From NCBI GenBank assembly GCA_029339195.1, contig JAPTJF010000131.1:1-64000 (forward strand): a stretch of 64,000 nucleotides of DNA. The letters are read 5' to 3'. Below the pieces are notes generated by a model. It made no database searches, was not told the origin of the DNA, and worked only from the letters and a program-made list of their open reading frames with translations. Of this stretch, positions 10,819 to 22,179 are shown in pieces. This stretch comes from Micractinium sp. NFX-FRZ (Eukaryota > Chlorophyta > Trebouxiophyceae > Chlorellales > Chlorellaceae). Position 1 is the first letter of the stretch. Every line of letters starts with the position of its first letter. The position numbers were made by a program, and so were the translations under genes.

Positions 10819-11866
10819 GCTTGGTGCTGTTGCTGCCTCAGCTTCCATGGCTTACTGCTTGCCAGGACCTGCAACAATATGCTATACTCTCTCGTGCCCA
10901 GGCTTCGCACCTCACCTGCCCATCTCCGCCTCCATGCCGGCTGCAGGCTCCCGCATCTTCCGCCTCTTCTTCCTGGGTGTTGCTTTCCCGCTGGACCTGC
11001 CGACACACCTGGCAGTGCACACCCTCTGCCTGGCGCTTGCCCTGGCGCTCATGCCCGCTGCCTGTGCCAGGCCGGTGAGGATGTGGCCATGCCCAGGAGG
11101 GGGTTGTCATGGAGGAGTGCCAGCCGGCGTGCAGGCTTGTCGTGCCTTTGTAACAAAGCCCGTCTCGCAGCCTGATGGCGGTGCGGCAGGCACCATGGGC
11201 ATGAGGGCATGCAACATGCACCAACATACGCCCTTGCACTCATTCTCCTGCCATGTGCAGCTTCTGAACAATCCTCTCATAGAGGGCAGGCTGGCCCAGC
11301 TGCACAGCCTGGCGGGGCTCACCCTGCTGGGCATCCTGCCACCCGACTACCCGCCCTGCGGCAGGCAGTGCCGCTGCACCGCAGCCCTCTCCTCTCTCCA
11401 CCTGCTCCTGGGCTGGCTGCTTCCCACCTACCTGGCGCTGCGCCGGCACTGCCATGCTGCGGCGGCAGCACGACAGCATCAACAGGTGGAGCGGCAGGTG
11501 CTCTACTCGCCGGCAGGCCTAACAGAGCAGCACCCCATGCACCGGCAGAGCATGCATGGGGAAGGCACTGGGCAGCGCAGTGCTGGACACCCCGTGGCAT
11601 CTCGGCGTGCCGGGGCAGTGGACTCTGCAGCGGCCTACGAACCAGCTGGGCCTGGGCCCTCTCTGCCTGCTGAGGCCAGTAGGATACCCCCAGGCATGCG
11701 GGCACGTGAGCCGCTGCAACCTGCAGGGGAAGCACTAGCGGCCGGCTGGGCCATGGAGTGGCTGTTCCTGGAGGGTGCTCCACTGCACATTCGCCTCAAG
11801 GCCTGGTGCATCCTGGCCCTGTTCTGCTGGCTGGCCGCCACGCTGCTCGCCCTCCTCACAGAGTGA
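10400..11866 (+). CDS. multipass membrane protein, 361 aa
   Basis: Three exons: 10400-10751, 10947-11074 and 11261-11866, in phases 1 and 0. The frame happens to stay open through both introns, but those stretches are a CTG microsatellite and low-complexity sequence flanked by good splice sites, so they are removed here. Hydrophobic segments are LGALILALVVLPAWL, GLLLPLSALTLL, FRLFFLGVAFPLDL, LCLALALALMPA, LSSLHLLLGWLLPTYLAL and a C-terminal CILALFCWLAATLLALL, so about six membrane spans. A long soluble Gln/Gly/Pro-rich loop comes before the last span. No family recognised; transport or anchoring roles cannot be told apart. Confidence 0.7.
10786..10817 (+). repeat. CTG trinucleotide repeat in an intron
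   Basis: About ten consecutive CTG units lie in the first intron of the membrane-protein gene. If read as coding they would give a poly-Cys run, which supports the intron call. Confidence 0.9.
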
Positions 11867-12077
11867 TGCGGTGCACGCTGTGAATGTGTCGACAGAATGT
11901 GAAACGAGATGCCACAGGGTGTGAGAGAGAAAGGGTGACGCAGGGCGACTGCGAACAATGCTGACTCACAGATTCACTGGTGCCCTACAGTACTTGGTGA
12001 TGGCTCCGTTCCAGCATGCCTCCTGTACAAGGCTGTACTGCCTGCCTGCCAGGTCAGGGACAGGCCGCCTGCCTGCT

Positions 12078-12082
12078 TTACA
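12078..12082 (-). terminator. TGTAA poly(A) signal (Tudor gene)
   Basis: TTACA on the plus strand (TGTAA on the minus) lies 25 nt after the stop of the Tudor-domain gene. Confidence 0.65.
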
Positions 12083-12106
12083 TAGTGCTAGGCAGTTCCC
12101 ACGCCG

Positions 12107-14736
12107 TCACAGCACCAGCGCCAGCGAGGCTTCAAGCTCGCACCAGTTGGGGTCTGCACTGCACAGCAGCAGCACCTCACGCAGCTCCTGCCGTGTACCT
12201 GGGCTGAGGTCCCGCCAGCCTGTCACCGCGCCCTGCATGGGGTGGGCGCAAAGCATGCAGAGGTGGGCGGGGGGGATTCAGCAGGGGATGATGGGCAGGC
12301 AGGCACAACGATACAGGATTGTGAAGAAACAGCTGGGCGTGACAGCAGCAAGGCGCAGGGGCCCCTCACACAACAAGCGTCAGCAGGGGCAAGAGCCACG
12401 CCCTGCACTGCGCTGGCCCGCGTGGCAGGGATGCCTCGCTCAGCGGCAGGCCGCCCCCAAGCCGCCCTCCCACCTTCACTAGCTGCCCACCGATACCAGC
12501 TAGTGCCAGGCACCTAAGCGCACGCAGCGCAGAGTCGCCTGGGTTGGCTGCGTCTGCATGGGCCAGCGCCTGCCGCGCCTGCTGCTGCTTGCGGATGGCC
12601 ACCTCTGCACGCTGCGCCGCCAGTGCTGCCTCCACGCTCCTCATGCTGCCGGCGTCCTGGTTGCCCGCTGCAGCCCGTGCACCGGGAGCAAGACCCAGGA
12701 TGAGCTGCTGCTGCCCTGCTGCTGCCGGCTCTGTTGGCGCCGGGTTGGTGGGGCCACCAGCATGCGCCAGCATTTGCACGGGCGGGGCCCCGTGATCAGC
12801 GACTGGTGCAGCTTTAGAAGGGGCCCCGGCTGTTGTTGGGTGTGCTGCTGCTGGCCCGCTGCTGCCGCCGCTGCTGCTGTTACTGCTGGACCTGCTGCTG
12901 CTGCTGGTGCTGCTGCTGGTGCTGCTGGCGCTGCTGCTGCCGCAACACGTGGGCTGCACTTGGTCGGCTCCGCATCGCCCTCCTCATCCTCCCTTACGCC
13001 ACAGTCCCCACGAACGTCCTGCCGCCTGCGCTTCCTCCTGCTGCCTGCCGCTGCTGCTGCTGCACCTGCTGCTGCGCCTCCTGCCGCCCCCACCCCTGCC
13101 AGTGCTGCCGCCTGGAGCAGGGCTGCCGGATCTTCTGGGAAGATGAGGGCTTCTTTAGACGGGTCAAGCCACTCGGGCCACTCATCACCGTCGTCATATG
13201 ACAAGTCTAAGAGGCCCCTGCAAGGGGGCGGTTGCGATTGTGTAAACTCAGGCTATGGCAGACAGCTTTGAAACATGATGTCAACAGTACTCAGCTCCTA
13301 CGGCCAGTCACTGTCGAAGCTCCGCAGGCAGGCGAGCAGGCAGGCAAAGCAGGAAAGGTGGGAGCATGCACAGGCAGGTGCGTACCATGCAGGAACGCAT
13401 GAGGGGCAAGACACGGCAGGCTCGCATGCACGCAGGCAGTCGAGTGTCCTGGTGAGTTTAGTTTCTTTCATTTTAAAATAATATAATTAATATAAAAAAA
13501 GTAGTGTGCTCACCTGGGATGCACACATCTAACCACGCCAGGATACCATTTATCATCCCCGCTCCAGTAGTGCTTCAGCCGCTTGCCAACATGCGCAGGT
13601 CCAAAGCCGCCTGCTGGGTGCTGCACGGCACGCTGTGCGCGCTGCACCTGCTGCACCTCGCCTGGCGCCAGCGGCAGCGGCCAGGCTGCCGGGTACAGGC
13701 CTGCAGCAAGGGACAGCCATGCTCAGTGCAAAGTAGAGAGGTGCTGATGACAGCCACAAACTCAACCAGCCCCGCCCCTTGTGGCCAGACTGGAATCCAG
13801 CAATGCCACAACCCGGCAAGCTTTAGGTGGCGGCACGAGCCCCTCCTCTCACCAACCAACGCACTGCTGCACTGTGCTGTGCTGTGCGCACGCCGTGCAC
13901 AGCAGGCCACCCACCTGCGGCATGCATCGCCACAAAGTCTGGGCCAGGGGGGTAGCCGTGGGGGGGCGGCGGCAGGAACGCCTGTGCCTGCGTCCGGCTG
14001 ACGGGGATGCGGGAGGCGGTTGTCAGCAAATCTGCCAGCAGCTGCCACTCATCCCGCCCATCCTGCAAGCGGTATGCAGACAGGAGCAGAGTGGGCGAGT
14101 TGTGCATGTGGTTGTCCGTTGCACAGGCAGGCCGAAGATCAGCAGGACCAGTGGCTACAGGCAGCAGCAGCAGCAGAGAAAGCAGCAGCGGCAGCAGCGG
14201 CGGCGCACCTGGAGGCTCCCTAGGGCGCCTGCCCCTAGCACGCCAGCCAGGGACGCCGACAGAGCATCAAAGCCAAGCTCGTTTAGCTTGTCCGCTAGAT
14301 CTGTGTCATCTTGCAGCACAGGGAACAGAGACACGCAGCGTGCAGCAAAGCGGCGCAGTGCGAGCACTGCACCGCCGTCTGCTGTTGTGGGGCCTCGAGC
14401 CACTGCTGCGCCGCTGGTGGCGGCATGCGGGGCCCTGCGCCCGCTGGCTGCAGCCCCCGCCTGCCTCTGGCCGGGCCGGCGCTGTTGGTCACCCGCGCCT
14501 GCCTGATCCTGCTTTCCTATCAGGTCGGGTGTCAGAGAGGGCGCGATGCCTGGCCGCTGCTGGTGCCGCTGCTGCTGAGGGTGCGGGGCATCGGTGGCGG
14601 CCGCAGTGCCGGCGGCGGCCTGCACCGTCCCCTTCGCTGCTGCTGCTGCTGCGTTTATCGCGCTCGCCGCTCCTGCGTGCGCCTCGGAATGTAATGATAC
14701 AGCTCCCACGTCCTCTGCTGCCGGCCGCGCCTCCAT
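12107..14736 (-). CDS. Tudor-domain protein, about 556 aa
   Basis: Exons: 14736-14209, 14062-13915, 13700-13514, 13217-12892, 12829-12474 and 12232-12107, with consistent phases. The centre reads KRLKHYWSGDDKWYPGVV, then after an intron LLDLSYDDGDEWPEWLD, which is the beta-barrel core of a Tudor domain of the type in plant PDS5-like and chromatin-reader proteins. The expected role is binding methylated histone or protein tails in the nucleus. A basic cluster (GSRRKRRRQ) after it could be a nuclear localisation signal. The N-terminal 176 residues are Ala/Gln-rich and end in a helical segment (DLADKLNELGFDALSASL). The weakest point is 12830-12891: the frame changes inside a CAG/GCA repeat, explained either by a 62-nt GT-AG intron or by an indel. 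The C-terminus is helical (SPGTRQELREVLLLCSADP). Confidence 0.75.
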
Positions 14737-15294
14737 CCGCGTTCAAAGTGTGCCCTTTCGCAGGGCGCTTGCCGCGTGATGCAATTGATATCGTAAGATG
14801 CACCGAAAACTGTAACTAGGTTGCACCTGAACCGGTGCCCTTGGAGATTGGCGGCACAGCCCAGCAGTGCACAGCGTGGCGGCGGGCTAGCGGTGCACCG
14901 CTGCTGCCGCCCTGCCGCAGCTCTCTGGAACTATTCGAGTCCATCATTCAGAAGTTCATGGAAGGATTTTTGCCCTATATCGCATGCGCAGGAAGGGATG
15001 AGCGCCTACCGTTCGAATGAGGCTGCCAGCGCATGCCCGACTGTGCGGGCGGAGAAAAGCAAGCTCATCTGGCAGCCAAGAAGATAACTGCGATACCTCA
15101 ACCTCCCAGTCAGTGCAGTGCACTGTCCACTGCGGTAGCAGGCGTTCATTTTGAACAATGCTGCGCCTGTAGGCTGCAGCACAGCTGCGCTTTCCTCCCG
15201 CATCACACCGCCAGCCTGCTAAACTTCCTGCTGCCCTTGCTCCTCCCCAAGCCGTGCTCTCACGCACGCTCGCCTTCACTCCCGAGCGCCCCCA
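14737..15294. other. divergent intergenic region
   Basis: It lies between the starts of the Tudor gene (-) and the Ala/Pro-rich gene (+) and is likely a shared promoter. No clear core promoter motif or gene is seen. Confidence 0.5.
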
Positions 15295-17210
15295 ATGCAG
15301 CAGCTGGAGACGCCCTTGCTGGCAGCTCTGCGCGAGCAGTTCAGCCCTGCGGCTCTCTACCGGGAGGCACTGGAGGGCAGGCTGCCTGCTGCCGAGCTGC
15401 TGCTCGAGTTTGCTGCCTCCCAGGGGCTGCGGCAGATCGAGCAGCCGCCCTCCCCGCCTCCGCGCAAACTGCCCTTCTTGGACGGGGCCAACAGCGTGAG
15501 CTCGCCCCTGGCAGGCCTCCCAGGCGTGCCAGCCTCGCCAGCAGCGCCGGCCAAGGCAGCGGCGCCGGCGGGCCCGCACGCGGCGGCTGCGGCGGCGGCG
15601 GCGCCAGCGGAGGGCTGGGGCAGTGTGCGAGCCTCAGTGTCGCCCGCCCAGCCGGCAGGCGCCCTCCTGCCTCCGCCCTCATGGATGCAGCAGCTCACAC
15701 CAGCAGCTGTGGGCATGAAGCGGTCGTTACAGGACCTGCTGTCGCCGTCCCCGGCAGCCCAGCTGCCGCCTCCCTCCCTGCTTTCTCCAGCCAGGCAGCT
15801 ACCAGCAGTCCAGGGCTCGACGCGCCGCTTCATGCAGCGCCCGCCGCTCTCACCGGCCTCGGGCATGGCCCGGGCAGGCAGCACGCCGGTGGGCAAGGCA
15901 GGAGGCCCACCCGTGCTGCACCTCCGGCGGAGCGCGTCTGCCGCTGTCCCCTCGGACTTGAGCAAGCCGCACACTGAGGGCTCGCCGGCAGCAGCATCCT
16001 CAGGGGCTGCATGGGCGGTATCTCCGGCCCTGCCGCAGCCGTCCAGCCTGCGCCGGCACGCCAGCTCTCCCCGGGCCAGCGCAGCAGCAGCCAGGCTGCA
16101 GCAGCTGCAGGCGGCGGCGGCACAGCACGCGGCCCAGCTGGCAGCAGAGCGCCCGCTGGCTGAGGGGCTGCAAGAGCCTTCCGCTGCCGCCTTTGTTGAG
16201 CTGCAGCCGGCGGCGGGAAGCGTGCTGGCCTGGCGCCTGCGCCACCTGTCCTGCCCTGTCCAATGCACGGTTGGGGACATCGGCAGGGCGGTGGCCGAGG
16301 GTCTGGCTCGGCAGCACCCGGGGCTCCGTCCCTCTGCCGTCAGCGTGCGGCTGCGGCAGCGCCAGTGCCACCCTGCGGCAGGCGGCAGCGTGACCAGGCA
16401 TCACGGCGGCAGGCCCCGCAGAGCCGGTGGCGTGGCAGGGGAGGAGCTGGACCAGGGTCTGACTGTGCGGTAAGCTAGCTGGGAGTGTCACTGTTGTGTA
16501 GCAGTAATCTCCCAGAGAGGCTCTGCACTTGGGGCCCCCAAAGCACGGCTTGCACCGTGGATGCATGCCTGGCAAGACGTGCGCGCAGCCGCTCTTTTGC
16601 TTTCGGCCCTTGGATGATCCATCCGGCCCCTGCCTGCCTGACGACCCTGGCATGCCCTTTCCCCGCCAACCGCCCCCACACTGCATGTAGGGAGATGCTG
16701 GATGAGCTCCCCGACAGCTGCACCGCCAGCCTGCTCCTGGAATATGAGGCAACCACCCTGTCCACAGCCGCCCCCGCTGCCGCTGCCACCACCCTGGTGA
16801 CGCTGGCCACTGCTCCCTCCCCCGTGCGCCTGCTCCTGGCACCGCCACGGGCAGCGCCGCCGCCGCCTGCAGCTGCTCCGGCAGCCCTGCCCGCGGCAGA
16901 GGCTCCGGTGTCTGCACTGGCTGCACTGCTGGCAGCAGCGCCGGAGCTGCACGAAGAAGAGGATGGCGGTGGCGAGCCGGTGAGCAGCGATGAGGGCGAG
17001 GCAGATGGCAGCATGAGCCGCTGGTGGCAGCGGGCGGTGCTGGGGCTCCCGCTGGAGCAGCGCCATGGGCAGGAAGAGCAGCAGCAGGGGCAGGTACCTC
17101 AGCAGGCGCAGCAGCCACAGCAGTATCCACAGCAGAGCCAGGAGGTACAGCATGCGCAGCAGCAGGCACAGCAGCCATGGCAGGTGGAGGAGGCACAGCA
17201 GAACTGTTGA
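15295..17210 (+). CDS. Ala/Pro/Gln-rich hypothetical protein, 564 aa
   Basis: Two exons, 15295-16469 and 16691-17210; the CG|G junction codon restores Arg across the intron. The N-terminus is helical (LETPLLAALREQFSPAALY and following), followed by a long Ala/Pro/Ser-rich linker with repeated SP sites. The segment CPVQCTVGDIGRAVAEGLA continues across the intron into REMLDELPDSCTASLLLEYE and looks like the one compact folded domain. The C-terminus is Gln-rich. Possibly a transcription or chromatin factor, but nothing identifies it. Confidence 0.7.
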
Positions 17211-17589
17211 GGGCCCCCAGCTGGCAGGCAGGGGCGAGGTGCCCCCTCGGGGAGCTGGGGAGGGCGCAGCTGAAGAGAGCGACTGTGGTGCAGCGGCTGG
17301 GGCTTGGGTGCGCAGCCCACTGCCTGGTAACTTGTCTGGTTTATAGTGTAATGATATTGCAACGTGTATTGAGCACATGCCGTGTGAATTGTCAACGGGG
17401 AAGAGAAGCTGGAGGAGGGGCAGAACGGGAAATGGAAAGGAGCAGGAAGAAGAGCAGGCACAGAGAAGAGCAGGGAAGCAGAATTATTGGAGAGCACACA
17501 CGCGCACACACAAAAGAGCAGGGAAACAGGAGCAGCGCATCAAATTCGGTGTCGAGCGGTTGTGGATCGAGGCAGGGGGTGTGCAGGGG
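17211..17589. other. convergent 3' regions
   Basis: It contains the TGTAA signal of the plus-strand gene at 17347-17351 and no supported gene. Confidence 0.5.
17347..17351 (+). terminator. TGTAA poly(A) signal
   Basis: TGTAA 137 nt after the stop of the Ala/Pro/Gln-rich gene. Confidence 0.6.
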
Positions 17590-18642
17590 TCACCGGCGCC
17601 CCCGCAGCCCTCTGTCCCCGGGCGAGACAACCGGCTGAACGCCGGCGCCGCTGCCTCCGTGCTGCCCCAGCCGGTGGTGCGCCTGCACAGGGGCCACATT
17701 GAGTGCGTTGTGTGACAAACATGAACCTCAGCTGCTCTGCTGGCTGCCTGACCAGCTGCTGGGCAACGGCAAGCTCTCCGGAGGCATGCACCACCGCCGC
17801 TGTGGGGCTGACGTGGCACGCGTACCGCCAGCAGGGGCAGTGCACCTTGGAATCACTCCATTGGTCGCTTCCATCCACCCAGCCAGCCAGCCAGCCATAC
17901 GCCCAAATCAAACACTTGCCCTTATGCCCTCCTCCCCAATGCTGCCGCTGTCGACAAAACCCGCACAGGAGCATGGGTGGGACACACGGGGCACGAGTCA
18001 CAAAGCCGCACCTTGAGGGCATCTATCTCATGCCGCATCTCAGCCAGGGTGGGCTTGTCCCGCTTCCTGTGGAGGGTAGATAAAGACGGAGAGAGATAAA
18101 GCAGCGGAGGTAATGGGTCAGCAAGGTGCAATGCCAGAGCGTCGCTGGTGGCCCGAGCCGCCGCACGTTTGCCCTCAAGTGCCCTGCCCACTGAAGCTGC
18201 AGTGTGTGGATTTCGGGCCTCACTTGAGCCCGAGCGCCTCTTGGACTGGTGGCAGCTTTTTGAGCGCGAGGTGGAAAAGCAGCAGCCAGCCTGCGAGGAT
18301 GAGCAGCAGGCGGCGGCAGGCGGTGGCAGCAGTGAGCGGCAACAAGCGGGGCTGGCTGCCAAGAGCCGCTGCACCTCCCTCCACGGCACCTCCCGCCTAT
18401 GTTCATAGTTTCTCACATGCCGTGGCAGCGGCGGCCAGCAGCGCCACGGAGCCAAGAACGGTGGCAAAGGCAATCAGTCCCTCTCGCACAGGGTCTCCCG
18501 CCATAGCTGCCGAGAATGTCCCTTCCGTGCAGAATACAGTGGCGGCGAAGCTGGCGTCGCCGAAAGCGCAGGCGCGATACATGCGAGGAACCCGCACAGC
18601 GCGCAGCAGGCGGCGCAGTGCGGCGGCGGCGGGGCGCGGCAA
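17590..18642 (-). CDS. two-TM organelle-type membrane protein, 172 aa
   Basis: Exons: 18642-18417, 18368-18224, 18066-18012 and 17682-17590, phases 1, 2 and 0, all fitting. The N-terminus (MPRPAAAALRRLLRAVRVPR) is Arg/Ala-rich like a mitochondrial or plastid targeting peptide. Hydrophobic segments GLIAFATVLGSVALLAAAA and LLLILAGWLLLFHLAL would span a membrane, followed by a charged helix (KRDKPTLAEMRHEIDALK) and a Gly-rich basic tail. The first intron is only 48 nt and keeps the frame; read through, it holds two stops. If it is not an intron, the first exon alone would be a 79-aa protein. Family unknown. Confidence 0.6.
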
Positions 18643-18861
18643 TCGCTGCCTCGCTCAATTGCCGCCTTCAACACTGCACCTGCTCCAAGTTAAAAATGTA
18701 AATTCCACAACTTTTTGCGGCAAATGCTCGCCACCGACCCAACATGCCCGCCCCCGCTCTTTGCCCGCACCCGCACTGCCCGCACCCGCACTGCGGCGCA
18801 CACTCGAATGCTGCCTCCCCTGTTAGGCTTGCCCTGCAGCTTCTGAGGCGGCACATTTGAT

Positions 18862-18866
18862 TTACA
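18862..18866 (-). terminator. TGTAA poly(A) signal (BTB gene)
   Basis: TTACA on the plus strand, 17 nt after the stop of the BTB gene on the minus strand. Confidence 0.65.
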
Positions 18867-18882
18867 GGTCTGCTGGCGTTAC

Positions 18883-20854
18883 TCAGGGCAGCAGCGCTGC
18901 CTCCAAGTCAGCAGCACTGGGCAGGTATCCGTCGCAGCGGCCGCGCCTGGCTGCCACCACGCAAGCGGCCAGCACTGCTAGCAGCGCTTCCTGGCTCAGC
19001 CCCTGTAAGGGTGAGGGAGCAGAGGCAGGGAAGGGGTGTGCAGTGGCCGGAGAGGGAAGGGGACTGAGGGGCTGCTGCTGGACAGCAGTGTGGCCTGGCG
19101 GCATGCATGTGTCGACAATCAGCTGCCTGCTGCCGGCCCCTCAGCTGCAGACTGCCCCAGCCCCCGCCCCCAGCCCCCACGCTCCCACGCCGCACAAGGG
19201 CCCTCACTTAGGTAACGCCGCTTCTCCACCCCAACCCTTCACCTTGCCCCTTTGACCCTCAAGCCCCCGCACCACGCATACCACTGTCTTCTTTCATCGG
19301 CCCAGCGTCACCATGGCTGCACCGCATACCCACCATCTCTGCTTTCCCCTTACCCAACCCACCTGCAGCTCTGTGACATCGGCCAGCGCCTCAACAGTGG
19401 GCTGCCTGGCTGTCCGGCTTGGGGTGCTGGGCTGGTAGCCGTACCGCACCGGCTGCAGCTCGTGGTAGTGCCTGCTAGTGGTACCGCCTGTGCTGCTGGC
19501 AGTACCACCGGTGGCCAGGGTGTGTGCCAGCTGTCGGATGCAGCGCACGCGCAGGCGCTCCAGCCCGCAGCGCTCCGCCAGCTGGGCCCAGCGCACAGCC
19601 TGGTCAAGGGCGGAGCTGGACACTACCACAGCAGGCAGAGCATGGGCAGGGAGGCACATAGATCGTCAGCTGGGCCAAGAGGCGGCCTGCTCACAAGTTG
19701 AGATGGGCAATACAAGAGCGGAAATTGGGCATTGTAAGAGCACGCACAGCAGGTTAAGCACGGGAGGGCATCTGGCGGTTATAAGTGACACGACTTGTGG
19801 CGCTGGGGATTACCAAGCAGGCACAGCGGGCGCAGCGCAGAGGGGCACGTGCCTGCAAAAGCAAGTACCGGCTGCCCCCCCACCCACCGGTGTCGCTCAG
19901 GTGCTCGTCCAGCTTGCACAGCAGGCACAGCGCATCCAACTGGTGCGCCAGCCGCACCACCCCGTGCAGGCTGCCGCCCAGCGCGCCAAACCCGGCACCG
20001 TCGGCGAGCTCAGGCCAGTACAGGAAGCGGAGGAAGGCAGACACCTCGTGGGCTGTGTAGTCCTGTAAGGGCTGCTGCAGGTACACCGCCCCGTCCAGCG
20101 TGACCTGCGGGGCAGGCGGGTGTACAGAAATGCAACAGATGATGTACAGGGCGTTGCCGCGGAGGGTGACCACCAGTGGAAGCGGGATGGTGCCGCGTCC
20201 AGCGTGACCCGCCGGGCAGGCAGGCAAAGAGGTCCCGAATGCAACATCGCTGACGCGCAAGGTGGTGACAGCAGCGGCGTGCGCCATAGCTGTGGTACGG
20301 GCGTGCATCTGTCAGGCCTGCCCAGGCGAGAGCGATTGATGGAGGCGAAGAAAGGGCAGTACTTCGCGCCCCCTGGTCTCAGCCACCATTAACTGAGCAG
20401 CAGCACAAATTGGATATCCTCAAATCAAGACGAGAGGCGGCAGGCACACCTTGGGAAGCTGGCTACGCCGCGCCTCCAGCGCCCCTGCGTGGTGCGCTGC
20501 AAACAATGAGCGCAGCACCCCGCTGTGCTGGCTCAGCACCTGTAGGAAGGGGAAGGATTGCCAACAACTGTGTAGACTGGGGGCATGGCAGGGGGACATG
20601 GGTGGAGGAAGCCTGCAGGAAGTTGAGCCAACAGGACACCCATCCAAAAGGACCCAGGCAGCTGCTGGGCGGCACCACACTGCCGCTACCGCTGCGCCAC
20701 CCCAGCTCAGCACCTGGCTGTGCACGGGCAGCTCGAAGCCCTCTGCTACCAGGGTGGCGTCTGCCAGCGAGGCAAACTCGCCAGAAGGGTCGCCCAGGTA
20801 ATAGGCCTCCGGCTCCGAGGAATCAAAATCGGCGGGCAGGTCGGGGCGGCTCAT
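18883..20854 (-). CDS. BTB/POZ-domain protein, 275 aa
   Basis: Exons: 20854-20714, 20539-20450, 20104-19888, 19622-19363 and 19002-18883, phases 0, 0, 1, 0. The BTB fold starts at about residue 30 with DATLVAEGFELPVHSQVLSQ (exons 1-2), continues through HSGVLRSLFAAHHAGAL and then VYLQQPLQDYTAHEVSAFLR and FLYWPE, followed by a helical region (ALDQAVRWAQLAERCGLERL) as in other BTB proteins. Such proteins dimerise and often act as substrate adaptors of CUL3 ubiquitin ligases. The short C-terminal exon is helical and carries no second known domain. Intron 1 is bounded by an exact repeat of CAG|GTGCTGAGC, and intron 2 holds a decayed copy of the exon-3 start. Confidence 0.85.
20091..20224 (-). repeat. 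duplicated BTB exon-3 acceptor and exon start
   Basis: CCGTCCAGCGTGACC plus GGGCAGGC, covering the exon-3 start and its acceptor at 20091-20120, is repeated with few changes at 20193-20224. The distal copy has lost the AG of the acceptor, so only the nearer one should be used. Confidence 0.8.
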
Positions 20855-21201
20855 GAGTGCTCCAGATACACAGTTGAGGGCAATGTGACAGAGGAGGGAG
20901 GGGAGACGGCAGGGTGGGGCAGCGGCAGGGAGTCCAAGGGGCGCCCCAGCGGCACAGCGGCACAGCTGGCGCCAGCACCCTCACGGCGGCTATCACCACC
21001 TGATGAGCCAGCCTGCATGCCGAATGCCCGGCTTTGAAAGCAGCGGCAGCGGCAGTGGCCGCGTTGATCAGACCCGGTGAGGTGCGAGCGCTGCCACGCC
21101 GCCCCAGTGACACGGCAGCGGGGATCTGGGAGCTTGTTTGGAGCGATGAGTGCCATGGTGTACGCATGCGGCTGTGGGAGGCAGGAATGCTTGCTTGCTT
21201 T

Positions 21202-21253
21202 GCTTGTTTGTGTTTACAGTCCGTTTCTCCGCAATGAAACTTGCGATACAGAC
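21202..21253. repeat. 52-bp dispersed repeat, copy 1
   Basis: It matches 39779-39830 with a single mismatch in 52 bp; the core is TCTCCGCAATGAAACTTGCG. This copy is intergenic and the other is inside an intron of the kinase gene. Confidence 0.9.
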
Positions 21254-21505
21254 CCCCAAGAGGCAGCTTGGGCTGGAGTCAGCATGGAGTCAGCATGTGC
21301 CTGGGGTCTGCACCTGGGCACCCCTGGGGAGGCGAAGAGGCGCACCCCTCATTGTGTGACCGTCTAGTCTGGTGCTGACCAGAGCAGCAGCGGTAGGCCG
21401 CCGGGCCACGCCTCGGCAGCCTCTGCAAGGCAGGCGCCGAGCTGTTTCCTAGTTGCAGCGAGACAGGCATCCTGACATTGTAGGTCGCCCCTGCTCGGAC
21501 AACTG

Positions 21506-21829
21506 TCACGGTGGACCCACTCTGGCCTCCGGGACCACGCTGCCCGCCACGTGTGCACCGCACGTGAAGAGGTGGACCCTGTGCATGCGGATGAGGCGAG
21601 CGAATGGTTGTGGCCTGTGCCGACACTGCCAGGCCTTCCATGTTGCACTCAAGAGGCTTTGCAACGTCTGAAAGCAGTGCACGAGGGGAATGCCCTGCTG
21701 TGCTAGGGTATCCCGCATCCAGGACAGCTCTGCTGCAGCTGCTTCAGCACAGCAGGCGCAGCGTGCCGGCTCAACGTGCCGCGCTTGCAGCTCATGAAAA
21801 CCCAATACCCCGATTGTATGACGTATCAA
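21506..21829 (-). pseudogene. possible decayed Copia-type retroelement fragment
   Basis: An open frame of 107 codons with no splice support. Residues 28-47 (AEAAAAELSWMRDTLAQQGI) resemble the helix near the end of Copia RNase H domains, where the pattern is AEAEY...A...E..WLR.LL..LG. The sequence after it does not keep the expected motifs in one frame. This may be coincidence in Ala-rich GC-rich DNA; a host gene exon is the other possibility. Confidence 0.2.
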
Positions 21830-22179
21830 CCTCCATAATTCGTGGTTTCAACTGCCCTCCGAGACTAACAGTCCACCGGTGAGCAAACTACCTCGCGTGC
21901 TCGCGTAAGCGGCCTCCTCCAGGACCCGCACGCCGCCGTGATAGCGCCATATTTCTCACAATAAATCAATTAACGCTGCGCGGACCAAGCCCGTGCTGCC
22001 CCGGGCTGCTGCTGTAAGAGGCAGGACTGCCGCCGCCGCCGCCGCCGCCGCCGCCACATGCCAATGCCAGGAGCCCCTCCCCGTCGCTGCCACTGTGGCT
22101 GGCCGACCCGCCTGCATCAGAACACTTGGCCATTCAGTGAAGACAACTGGCACCCCAGATCGTCCAGGACATTCGCAAG

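Larger units (their letters stand above)
20855..22179. other. gene-poor region with repeat and relic
   Basis: It runs from the BTB start to the start of the next secreted-protein gene. It holds one copy of a 52-bp dispersed repeat (21202-21253), a possible retroelement relic (21506-21829) and a (CCG)n tract at about 22029-22056 in the leader of the next gene. Confidence 0.5.

Noticed and set aside
9956..11866. One uninterrupted 636-codon frame for the membrane protein
   Set aside because: It would include a poly-Cys run from a CTG microsatellite and random-looking segments; splice sites remove both.
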